A DNA stretch of 12,786 nt. It comes from Bacillota bacterium. GTDB taxonomy: Bacteria > Bacillota > Clostridia > Lachnospirales > Lachnospiraceae. Positions within the stretch are counted from its first letter, which is position 1. Every line of letters starts with the position of its first letter. Location: positions 1 through 12,786 of the forward strand of contig JAEZFH010000449.1 of assembly GCA_023437885.1 (NCBI GenBank). The letters run 5' to 3'. The translations under genes were made by a program, and so were the position numbers. The notes under the pieces are model-generated. The model did not search any database. It saw only the letters and a list, made by a program, of their open reading frames with translations, and had not been told where the DNA came from. Positions 1 through 6,659 of this stretch are shown here, one piece after another.

Positions 1-1052
1 TTCAGAACTTCCGCCAGATCCTTACCCAGCATATCCTTCGGCACCTTTACCCCAAAGAAATTCAGAAGGGTTACCGGTAGATCTATGGTCTGTACCAGAC
101 TTTTTCTTTTCTCGCCTCGAACCCCAAACCTGGGATCCCAGATAAACAGAGGGATATGGGAAATCTCTTCATATAAGGGCATATAATTCTTAGCCCAGAA
201 ACCATGCTCGCCCAGTAAAAACCCATGATCCGTATTCACGATCAGCATGGTATCCTTCCACATGTCGCCGGCATCCATGGCATCCAGCACCCTGCCTAAC
301 TGTTCATCGCACATGGATAAAAGAGCCGCATACTCAATTCTTGCATGCTCCACCTCTTCCCCGGCTTCCTTAACCGGTGCATAGTCGGGCCAGTCAAATT
401 TCTTGCCCATATAGTCATGTGGATACATATCCTTATATTTCTGATAGGAGAAAAAGGGCTCGTGAGGATCAAAGCACTCAATCTGTAAAAACCAGCTGTC
501 CCTGTCCCGATTGATTTCCATAAACTCCAAACCCGCCTCGAAGGTTTTTATCTGAGGATGGTTTTTCATGTCTGTCAGATAACTGCGGTTAATCCTGTCC
601 TGTTCATAGAGGAGCTTCCGATATCCCGTAAACCGGATCAAATTTTCCTCCTCCGCATCAAGTCCGCCCGCCAATCCCTTCCAGGGATCACCCTCCTGGC
701 CTCTGAAATTCTCCCAGGTACTATAACGGGTGTGATAGGTAGCACCCCCATCTTCCCAGTAGTGACCATGATCGCTGGCCAGATGGGTATGAACCTTATT
801 CTGCTTTAACAGCTGGGGCATGGAATCATCAAAGGGCTCTACGGGTCCCCAGCTTCGATGCAGAAAATTATATCTTCCCGTATGCAGTTCTCTTCTGGCC
901 GGCATACAGGGCAGACTTCCCGCATAGCAGGCTTCAAACTGCACGCTGCGTTCCGCCAGCCTTCTAAAATTCGGGGTCTTGGTGAAGTCACATCCGTAAG
1001 GCTCCAAAAAATGCCGGTTCAAAGAATCAAACATAACCATAATCGCTCTCAA
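1..1052 (-). CDS. Sulfatase, C-terminal part missing (cut by window edge)
   Basis: Partial gene; about 350 residues are visible and the 3' end lies beyond position 1. It encodes a type I (formylglycine-dependent) sulfatase of the alkaline phosphatase superfamily, which hydrolyses sulfate esters. The sequence shows the maturation motif CMPAR (CxPxR) at residues 49-53, whose Cys49 would be oxidised to formylglycine. It also shows early metal ligands in FDSLN (residues 8-12), DPHEPF at 195-200, and a late metal site NTDHG at 273-277, followed by GEHGFWAKN. The start is TTG at 1052: an in-frame TAA lies two codons upstream, an AAGGAGGG site sits 7 bases before it, and the protein then begins (M)RAIMVMFDSLNR, as such sulfatases do. 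An ATG four codons in is too far from the ribosome binding site to be preferred. There is no signal peptide, so it is probably cytoplasmic. It is the last visible gene of the transporter cluster, 61 bp after the other sulfatase, and differs clearly from it in sequence. Substrate unknown. Confidence 0.9.
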   Translation of the reverse strand, partial: MRAIMVMFDSLNRHFLEPYGCDFTKTPNFRRLAERSVQFEACYAGSLPCMPARRELHTGRYNFLHRSWGPVEPFDDSMPQLLKQNKVHTHLASDHGHYWEDGGATYHTRYSTWENFRGQEGDPWKGLAGGLDAEEENLIRFTGYRKLLYEQDRINRSYLTDMKNHPQIKTFEAGLEFMEINRDRDSWFLQIECFDPHEPFFSYQKYKDMYPHDYMGKKFDWPDYAPVKEAGEEVEHARIEYAALLSMCDEQLGRVLDAMDAGDMWKDTMLIVNTDHGFLLGEHGFWAKNYMPLYEEISHIPLFIWDPRFGVRGEKRKSLVQTIDLPVTLLNFFGVKVPKDMLGKDLAEVL

Positions 1053-1059
1053 TATTTAA

Positions 1060-1067
1060 CCCTCCTT
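1060..1067 (-). promoter_or_regulatory. Ribosome binding site fixing a TTG start
   Basis: On the minus strand AAGGAGGG lies 7 bases upstream of the TTG at 1052-1050. It is the best Shine-Dalgarno sequence near the gene and decides for the TTG over the in-frame ATG four codons downstream. Confidence 0.75.
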
Positions 1068-1113
1068 TACACTAGCTAAAATCAGGACCGGAAAATGTAC
1101 CTTCTTAGGCTTC

Positions 1114-2457
1114 TTAAGTGAGATTCCGGTATTGTTCAGACCAATTTTTCTCCCAGTTTGCCTCCAGTTCATCTCTCCAGGCAAGAGCTCTTTCCTTTAA
1201 CTGAGCCGCCAATTCCGGCAATTCTGTTACCAGGTTCTTGGATTCGGAAGGGTCTGCGGATAAATCCGACAGGAAGTATCTGTCCTTTGCTTTCTCTTCC
1301 TCTACTAGCCGGCCGTTTAATACCAATTTATATTTCCCATGCCGGACAGCAGTCTGATCGTCCATTTCCCAGAAAAGATACTCATGAGGCGATGCTTCCT
1401 GTTCTGATGCAACAGCCAGGATATCTTTTCCATCCAGACGGTATTCCTCTTCCCTTCCTCCAGCTGCTTTATAAAAAGTAGGAAATATATCAATTGCTCC
1501 GCAGGGCTCATCAATTACCTGCCCTCCCGGAATTCTGCCGGGATAGGTCAAAATTCCCGGAACCCGGATACCGCCTTCAAACAGGCTGTATTTATGTCCT
1601 TTTAACCCCCCTGCCTGACCGCCATAGTAAGGATCGGGTGTACCGTCCAGCCAGTTCCTCGATTCCCTGGAGGGTCCGTTGTCACTTTGGAAAAAGATAC
1701 AGGTGTTCTCATATTGTCCTGACCGCTTGAGCTCATCCACAATTTCTCCGACACCGTCATCCACCGCCGAGATCATGGCCGCCATAATCTGCCTGTCCCA
1801 GGGCAGATGGGCAAAGCGCTTCGTATACTTTTCCGGCGCATGCATGGGATAATGAGGCGCATTATAAGCTACATAGAGAAAGAAGGGTTCCTTATCCTCC
1901 GAATAATTTCTGATTTCCTCCACTGCCTTTTCCGTAATCAGCTCTGTCATGTACCTGCCGTTTTGGTAGACCTCGGTATTATTCTCCCACAGATCATGGG
2001 TGGGATCCGTGTGCCCGTCCGCCATACCCCAGTAAAATATATGGGAATAATAATACACACAGCCTGCCTTGAACCCATAAAAGCGGTCAAATCCATTGGC
2101 ATTCGGCCTGCAGCAATCCTTAAGGCCCAGATGCCATTTTCCGACCAGGGAGGTACGATAACCCAAGCCTTTCAGGGCTGTGGCAATCGTCGGTACCTGC
2201 GGGGTCAGACCGGAGGCCTTCCGATGCCCTGCCAGAATCGCCCGCACTCCTGCATTCCCGGGATACCTTCCGGTTAACAGGGATGCTCTGGAAGGGGAAC
2301 ATACCGGACTGGATGCATACCAGTTGGTAAACCTTGCTCCGTCCTTTGCCAGCGCATCAATATTCGGAGTCACAAAGTCCGTGTTGCCCATGCAGGACAA
2401 ATCCCCGTATCCCTGATCATCTGTCATAATTACAATATAATTCGGTTTTCTTTCCAT
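1114..2457 (-). CDS. Sulfatase (arylsulfatase-like, Cys type)
   Basis: Type I sulfatase, 447 residues from the chosen start, a full family length. Visible landmarks are TDDQGYGD at residues 12-19 (first calcium ligands), the maturation motif CSPSR at 53-57 inside VCSPSRASLLTGR (Cys53 becomes formylglycine), GKWHLG at 107-112 with the catalytic Lys and His, SDNG at 258-261 as second metal site, and KYSLFEGGIRVPG with a further conserved Lys. No signal peptide is present, so action in the cytoplasm is likely; activation would need an anaerobic formylglycine-generating enzyme, which is not in this window. The start is uncertain. I chose ATG 2457 (MERKPNYIVIMTDDQG) because it matches where the fold begins, though GAGGA lies only 3 bases upstream. 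An in-frame ATG at 2493 would add 12 unremarkable residues but has no good ribosome binding site. It is downstream of the transporter genes and upstream of a second sulfatase, so it is probably co-transcribed. Substrate cannot be read from sequence. Confidence 0.93.
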   Translation of the reverse strand: MERKPNYIVIMTDDQGYGDLSCMGNTDFVTPNIDALAKDGARFTNWYASSPVCSPSRASLLTGRYPGNAGVRAILAGHRKASGLTPQVPTIATALKGLGYRTSLVGKWHLGLKDCCRPNANGFDRFYGFKAGCVYYYSHIFYWGMADGHTDPTHDLWENNTEVYQNGRYMTELITEKAVEEIRNYSEDKEPFFLYVAYNAPHYPMHAPEKYTKRFAHLPWDRQIMAAMISAVDDGVGEIVDELKRSGQYENTCIFFQSDNGPSRESRNWLDGTPDPYYGGQAGGLKGHKYSLFEGGIRVPGILTYPGRIPGGQVIDEPCGAIDIFPTFYKAAGGREEEYRLDGKDILAVASEQEASPHEYLFWEMDDQTAVRHGKYKLVLNGRLVEEEKAKDRYFLSDLSADPSESKNLVTELPELAAQLKERALAWRDELEANWEKNWSEQYRNLT

Positions 2458-2585
2458 CATTCCTCGCATTTCTGCGCTGCTCACACGGATCATCCGTAAA
2501 TCCCGGCACAGATCAAATTTGTTTCAGCAGCGCTATCATAAACTTACTGGATTTTTATCTTCTTTCCTACGGGCAGCCGCCTGAC

Positions 2586-2642
2586 GTGTAAATTACCTCC
2601 TCGGGTTCAAATTACCCAACTCGGCATATATTACCTCCTTAG
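2586..2642 (-). repeat. Three tandem imperfect 19 bp repeats carrying Shine-Dalgarno sequences
   Basis: Read on the minus strand, three 19-base units follow one another without a gap (2642-2624, 2623-2605, 2604-2586), each with GGTAAT at the same offset (its T at 2633, 2614 and 2595). Units 1 and 3 match at 14 of 19 positions and both contain a full AGGAGG-type site; in unit 2 that part is degraded to TTGGG. Unit 1 overlaps the stop codon of the DppF-type gene. The repeats lie in the gap before the first sulfatase gene. Confidence 0.7.
2607..2627 (-). other. Possible six-codon mini-ORF with strong ribosome binding site
   Basis: Directly after the DppF-type stop codon, AAGGAGG is followed at good distance by ATG and the short frame MPSWVI, then TGA. 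A second strong site, GAGGAGG, begins a few bases after this stop. It could be a translated leader, a reinitiation device or just a by-product of the 19 bp repeats. I see no run of a single regulatory amino acid and no attenuator hairpin, so a classical attenuation role is not supported. Confidence 0.25.
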
Positions 2643-3661
2643 GCATAAATCCCGGCAGTCAATACCACTTCGTCCTCTGACTTTGCGTTTTCATACAGGA
2701 AGCATTTTACCTGGCGTTTTCCTACCTGATAGTAGCCGGGATTTTCCCTGCCGCAGCGCTCCTGTGCCTTGGGGCATCTGGAAGCAAAGGGGCACATGCT
2801 CTTATTGCCGGTCAGGTCCGGAAGCTCCTCACTTGCATGGATTTCCAGCTTTTCTTCCCGGAAGGGCTCCGGTGTACTGGAAAGCAGCAATATGGTATAA
2901 GGATGCAGAGGCTGTCTGATTACCTCATCAATATCCCCCTGTTCCACGCAGTTTCCGGCATACATAACCACCATCCGGTTCGCCATATATCTGGCGGAAG
3001 CCAGATTATGCGTAATATAAAGATAGGTCAGCTGCTTCTTCTCCCGTAACTCCAGCATTAGATTCATAATTTCGATGCCGATGGACACATCCAGCATGGA
3101 GGTTGGTTCATCCGCCACAATAATGGAGGGATTTACCGCCAGGGCGCGGGCTATCACGATGCGCTGCCTCTGCCCTCCGGACAACTGGTTTGGATGCTTT
3201 TCCATAAAATCCTTGGCCGGAGTCAGGCCTACGGTTTCAAAAAGCTCCGTTACCCTTTTTCTTACCTCCTCCTTCGTAATTCCCTTATTGTGAATTTCAA
3301 CTGCCCGCCCTACAATATATCCGGCTTTATGGGCAGGATTCAATGATCCGAAGGGGTCCTGGAATATCATCTGCACTTCTTTACGGAAACGGTTTGCCTC
3401 CTTCTTTCCCATGGGCCGTGCAATATCCTCCCCATTGACATAGATATGCCCTTCGGTGGCATCATAGATCTTACACAGCATTTTTGCAAGGGTGGATTTA
3501 CCGCAGCCGGATTCTCCGACAACAGCCAGAATTTCGCCTTTCTTAATTTCAAAGCTGACATCATCCACCGCCTTTAAGTATTCCTTGCGAAATAATCCGC
3601 CCTTTCTGGGAAAGTATTTTTTTATGTGCTCAAATTTTACTGCTGATTCTTCCAGGCTCAT
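2639..3661 (-). CDS. Oligopeptide-type ABC transporter ATPase, DppF/OppF family
   Basis: Cytoplasmic ATPase subunit, 340 residues, one of the two that power the importer encoded upstream. It shows Walker A GESGCGKST (49-57), a Q-loop at Gln101 in FQDP, the signature LSGGQRQR (160-167), Walker B ending in ADEP (183-186) and an H-loop in YITHNL. The C-terminal extension typical of Opp/Dpp ATPases holds four cysteines spaced C-x5-C-x6-C-x16-C, starting at CPFASRC. The start is the ATG at 3661, within an ATGA that overlaps the stop of the preceding ATPase gene by 4 bases, so the two are probably translationally coupled; GGAGGG lies just upstream. An in-frame ATG 29 codons further up lies inside the neighbouring gene and is not used. 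The Dpp or Opp label describes the family only. With sulfatases downstream, the cargo may be a sulfated glycan rather than a peptide. Confidence 0.95.
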   Translation of the reverse strand: MSLEESAVKFEHIKKYFPRKGGLFRKEYLKAVDDVSFEIKKGEILAVVGESGCGKSTLAKMLCKIYDATEGHIYVNGEDIARPMGKKEANRFRKEVQMIFQDPFGSLNPAHKAGYIVGRAVEIHNKGITKEEVRKRVTELFETVGLTPAKDFMEKHPNQLSGGQRQRIVIARALAVNPSIIVADEPTSMLDVSIGIEIMNLMLELREKKQLTYLYITHNLASARYMANRMVVMYAGNCVEQGDIDEVIRQPLHPYTILLLSSTPEPFREEKLEIHASEELPDLTGNKSMCPFASRCPKAQERCGRENPGYYQVGKRQVKCFLYENAKSEDEVVLTAGIYA

Positions 3662-4638
3662 GCTTCCATCCCTCCATTCAACATGTGGTAGCAGGCACAG
3701 TAGTGGCCTGTCCCGATCGGCTTCAGCCGGGGCGGAGCGCTGATACAATCCTCTTTCTTTGCAAAGCAGCGGTCATAGAATAAGCACCCCTTGGGAGGTG
3801 TTATTAAGTCGGGGACGCTTCCGCCGATTCCTTTCAGCTTTTCTTTCGGACCGATCAGTGAAGGAAAGGCCTTCAACAGACCGTAGGTATAGGGGTGTGC
3901 CGGCCCGGCAAGCATATTTTTTACCGGAGAGATTTCCACCATACGTCCTGCATACATTATGGCAATCCGGTCACACATCTCTAGCATCAAGGGCAGATCA
4001 TGGGTGATAAATAATACGGAAAAACCCATATTCTCCTTCAATTCCTTGATTCTTCGGATAATATTATATTGAACCACTACATCCAGCGCTGTCGTAGGCT
4101 CATCAAAAATCACCAGCTCCGGCTTTAATGCCAGTGCCATAGCGATTACTACTCTCTGCCTCATTCCCCCCGAGAGCTCATGGGGGTATGCCTTGATACG
4201 GTTTTCATCAATATTTACCAGTGCAAGAAGCTTTTTTGCCCGTTCGGCTGCTTCCTTTGCACTCACCCGCTCATGTGCCGTAATGGCATCCATCAGCTGG
4301 CTCCCGATGGTAACCACCGGATTTAGGTTATTCATGGCACTTTGCAGCACCATCGAGGATTTCTCCCAGCGAAAGCACCTAAGCTCCTCCTGGTTAAAGA
4401 CCAACACGTTCCTTCCGTTAAATTCCACGGTTCCCTCCGTAACCTTGGCTGCTCCTTTTAACAGCCTCATGATCGCGAAGGCAATCGTTGATTTCCCACA
4501 GCCGGATTCACCGGCAAGGCCGAAGAATTCACCCTTCCCGATATCAAAGCTTACGTCGGACACTGCCTGAACCTCTCCTCGGTCCGCTTGATAGCGGATG
4601 GTCAGGTTTTTCACCGATAACAAACTGTTTTCTGACAT
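3658..4638 (-). CDS. Oligopeptide-type ABC transporter ATPase, DppD/OppD family
   Basis: The first of two ATPase subunits of the importer, 326 residues, cytoplasmic and bound to the permeases. Visible are Walker A GESGCGKST (43-51), the signature LSGGMRQR, Walker B LVIFDEPTTALD and an H-loop in FITHDL. The C-terminal region has the cysteine pattern C-x5-C-x6-C-x15-C-x-C from CLFYDRC onward. The start at 4638 gives MSENSLLSVKNLTIRY and has GAGGG 5 bases upstream; an ATG ten codons earlier has no comparable site. The gene begins 37 bp after the DppC-type permease gene and overlaps the next ATPase gene by 4 bases. Having two different ATPases is the rule for Opp/Dpp transporters and separates this system from the sugar ABC importers that usually accompany YesM/YesN regulators. 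Confidence 0.95.
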   Translation of the reverse strand: MSENSLLSVKNLTIRYQADRGEVQAVSDVSFDIGKGEFFGLAGESGCGKSTIAFAIMRLLKGAAKVTEGTVEFNGRNVLVFNQEELRCFRWEKSSMVLQSAMNNLNPVVTIGSQLMDAITAHERVSAKEAAERAKKLLALVNIDENRIKAYPHELSGGMRQRVVIAMALALKPELVIFDEPTTALDVVVQYNIIRRIKELKENMGFSVLFITHDLPLMLEMCDRIAIMYAGRMVEISPVKNMLAGPAHPYTYGLLKAFPSLIGPKEKLKGIGGSVPDLITPPKGCLFYDRCFAKKEDCISAPPRLKPIGTGHYCACYHMLNGGMEA

Positions 4639-4675
4639 ATACCCTCGTTCCTTTCCTTTGTTAATCATATCCCGA

Positions 4676-5563
4676 TTATATCTTTACAGCTCCTCCGCGG
4701 TCGTTGGAATAGATATCCAGGAAGGAGTTCCCGATTAACATAAACGAGAATCCCAATGTAGCGATGCAGAGTCCGGGCGGCAGCATCCACCACCAGGCAT
4801 TATATATAATGGCATTGTTTTCAAAGGAAATGGACAGCATCTGTCCCCAGCTGATCAATGCAGGATCTCCTAAGCCCAGAAAGCTAAGAGTTGCTTCTGT
4901 TAACATGGCCGAAGTAATTACCATTACCATATTAGCAGTAACAACCGGTATGATATTGGGCAGGATTTCCTTGAACATAATCTCAAAGGCTCCCATGCCC
5001 TGGGCCTTTGCTGCGTCCACATACACCCTTTTTGCCTCCGACAGGGTCTGGGAACGGATACTCCTGGCCATCCATAGCCAGCTTAAGGCTCCTATGATAA
5101 TGATCAGATTCAAAATCCCCATGCTTGGAAGGAATGCAGCCAGCACAATCATAAACGCCAGCGTAGGTACCACCAGGAATACATCTACGATACGCATCAG
5201 TATTTCACCGGTACGTCCCCCTTTATATCCTGCCAGAAGACCTACAAAAACGCCAATGAAGCTGGTTAGAAGCCCTGCCAGTATTCCTACGGATAAGGTA
5301 ACTCTGGAACCGTATACTACCTGGGAGAAAATGTCCTGACCATAGCTGTTTACACCGAGCAAATGCTTCAGGGAGGGCTTTTCCCAGGGTATAAAATTAA
5401 TCTCCTTCGGATTATAGGGAGCAATCACCGGTGCAAGAACTGCCACCAGGGTAAATAATGCAAGAATACCAATCCCGATCTTCGCTTTCCGATTTCTTAA
5501 GATATACTTCTCAAAGAGCAGGTAACCGTCGGATTTAGGCGTTTGTTTATTCTGTTGTCTCAA
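4676..5563 (-). CDS. ABC transporter permease, DppC/OppC family
   Basis: Integral membrane subunit of the importer, 295 residues, normal for the family. A cytoplasmic N-terminus of about 27 residues precedes the first membrane helix (28-48); further hydrophobic helices lie near 88-112, 128-165, 205-222 and 262-284. The cytoplasmic EAA coupling loop, which docks onto the ATPases, is seen at about 183-203 (DAAKAQGMGAFEIMFKEILPN), followed by the typical LTEATLSFLGLGDP. Translation starts at TTG (5563-5561): AAAGGAGG lies 7 bases upstream and no ATG fits. The gene begins 15 bp after the stop of the DppB-type gene, with the ribosome binding site filling the gap. Confidence 0.95.
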   Translation of the reverse strand: MRQQNKQTPKSDGYLLFEKYILRNRKAKIGIGILALFTLVAVLAPVIAPYNPKEINFIPWEKPSLKHLLGVNSYGQDIFSQVVYGSRVTLSVGILAGLLTSFIGVFVGLLAGYKGGRTGEILMRIVDVFLVVPTLAFMIVLAAFLPSMGILNLIIIIGALSWLWMARSIRSQTLSEAKRVYVDAAKAQGMGAFEIMFKEILPNIIPVVTANMVMVITSAMLTEATLSFLGLGDPALISWGQMLSISFENNAIIYNAWWWMLPPGLCIATLGFSFMLIGNSFLDIYSNDRGGAVKI

Positions 5564-5570
5564 CGATACT

Positions 5571-5578
5571 CCTCCTTT
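5571..5578 (-). promoter_or_regulatory. Ribosome binding site for a TTG start
   Basis: AAAGGAGG on the minus strand begins right after the TAG of the DppB-type gene and stands 7 bases before the TTG of the DppC-type gene. It supports that unusual start codon. Confidence 0.75.
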
Positions 5579-6565
5579 CTATGAGAGCGAGACTCTTGGA
5601 TCAATTAAGGGATAGATCAGGTCGGCAATAAAATTCATCCCCACCACGCATACTGCGATAATGGCAAAGCAGCCTTGGATCAACGGATAGTCATGGCTTA
5701 AAATTGCATTCATGATGGTCAGTCCGATGCCGGGATAGGAAAATATCATTTCCGTGGCAATAGCACCTCCCACTGCCTGCCCAAGACTCAGCATGAGTCC
5801 GGTAAAGGAAGGAAGGAGAGCGTTCCGAAGAGCATATTTCCCGAGGATCTTTCCTCTGGACAGCCCCTTTGCCTGAGCAAGAACAATATAATCCTCCGAG
5901 AACACCTGCAAAATATTGCTCCGCATCATAATCATCCTCCCTGCAAGGGATACGATAACCAGGGAAAGAATAGGCAGAAAGGCATGATAAGCGATATTTA
6001 GTATCATCCCGCCCCAGGTTTCAAATCTGGCACCCGGAGTCATTGCATGTCCCATGGGAAATAAATCCGCATAGTAGCCCAGTCCCATCACAATCAGCAT
6101 CCCTACCCAAAAATAGGGGATCGATTGAATATAAAAGGCGCCTCCCACTACCACATTGTCAAACAGAGACCCTTTCTTCATCGCAGCTATGGTCCCCAGA
6201 AGCCAGGCAATAGCAAAAGAAAGCAGGATGGATATTACCACAATCAGCAAGGTCCAGGGCATGGCCCGCACTATAATATCCTTTACGGGAATCGGAAAGT
6301 TCTTATAGGATATCCCCAGGTTACCCTGTGTAAGCTCCTTCAGGTATCGAAGATATTGCTCCGGAATACTCTTATCCAGGCCAAATTCCTCCTTTATGGT
6401 CTGAGCATATTCCAGGGAACCCATGGCTGTCTGGGAAGCCAGATAATCCGCCGGGTTACCTCCCATCATACGGGGCAGCATAAAATTTACGGTAAGAGCA
6501 ATCCAAAGTGTAAATATCGCACTTAAAAATCTCTTTATAACATAATTGAAGCTAATTCCTTTCAA
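5579..6565 (-). CDS. ABC transporter permease, DppB/OppB family
   Basis: Membrane subunit of the importer that pairs with the DppC-type permease, 328 residues. The N-terminal helix (about 9-30) is followed by the family hallmark PRMMGGNPADYL, an extracytoplasmic domain with GLDKSIPEQYLRYL, and further helices near 104-126, 136-165, 190-212, 256-275 and 296-318. The EAA coupling loop is at about 225-252 (YIVLAQAKGLSRGKILGKYA). The protein ends YPLIDPRVSLS, the standard end of this family. The start codon is TTG (6565-6563), placed by the match of MKGISFNYVIKRFLSAIF to family N-termini. Its ribosome binding site is weak (GGATGGTG), so translation may be low compared with the binding-protein gene upstream. 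A strong hairpin lies in the 94 bp gap before it. Confidence 0.93.
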   Translation of the reverse strand: MKGISFNYVIKRFLSAIFTLWIALTVNFMLPRMMGGNPADYLASQTAMGSLEYAQTIKEEFGLDKSIPEQYLRYLKELTQGNLGISYKNFPIPVKDIIVRAMPWTLLIVVISILLSFAIAWLLGTIAAMKKGSLFDNVVVGGAFYIQSIPYFWVGMLIVMGLGYYADLFPMGHAMTPGARFETWGGMILNIAYHAFLPILSLVIVSLAGRMIMMRSNILQVFSEDYIVLAQAKGLSRGKILGKYALRNALLPSFTGLMLSLGQAVGGAIATEMIFSYPGIGLTIMNAILSHDYPLIQGCFAIIAVCVVGMNFIADLIYPLIDPRVSLS

Positions 6566-6602
6566 TGTATCACCATCCGTTTCTGTTATTCGGCTCTGAA
6601 AA

Positions 6603-6634
6603 GGTGCTCCGGACCCTAGGCGGTCCGGAACACC
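6603..6634 (-). terminator. Intercistronic hairpin after the binding-protein gene (partial terminator or RNA stabiliser)
   Basis: Arms 6603-6615 and 6622-6634 form a 13 bp stem with a 6-base loop. On the minus strand all 13 positions pair, one as G-U; on the plus strand that same position would be a C-A mismatch, so the element fits minus-strand RNA. Only four T follow the stem, which suggests partial termination or a block to 3' exonucleases rather than full termination. Such elements often give more binding protein than permease. Confidence 0.75.
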
Positions 6635-6659
6635 AAAGCTATGGCAAATACGCGGATTA

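Noticed and set aside
558..1079. Plus-strand frames over the left end that might have been genes.
   Set aside because: The minus-strand frame over this stretch reads as a continuous sulfatase with catalytic motifs, so these frames are shadows.
1807..2277. A 156-codon plus-strand frame opposite the sulfatase gene.
   Set aside because: Antisense to conserved sulfatase motifs, with no domain pattern and no convincing ribosome binding site.
2510..2585. A hidden small gene or riboswitch between the repeats and the sulfatase start.
   Set aside because: Only an eight-codon frame without a ribosome binding site is present, and I see no conserved riboswitch pattern or strong stem.
4764..5339. A 191-codon open frame on the plus strand, opposite the DppC-type gene.
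   Set aside because: It lies wholly antisense to a clear permease gene, shows no family motif and has no own context; it is a by-product of codon use on the other strand.
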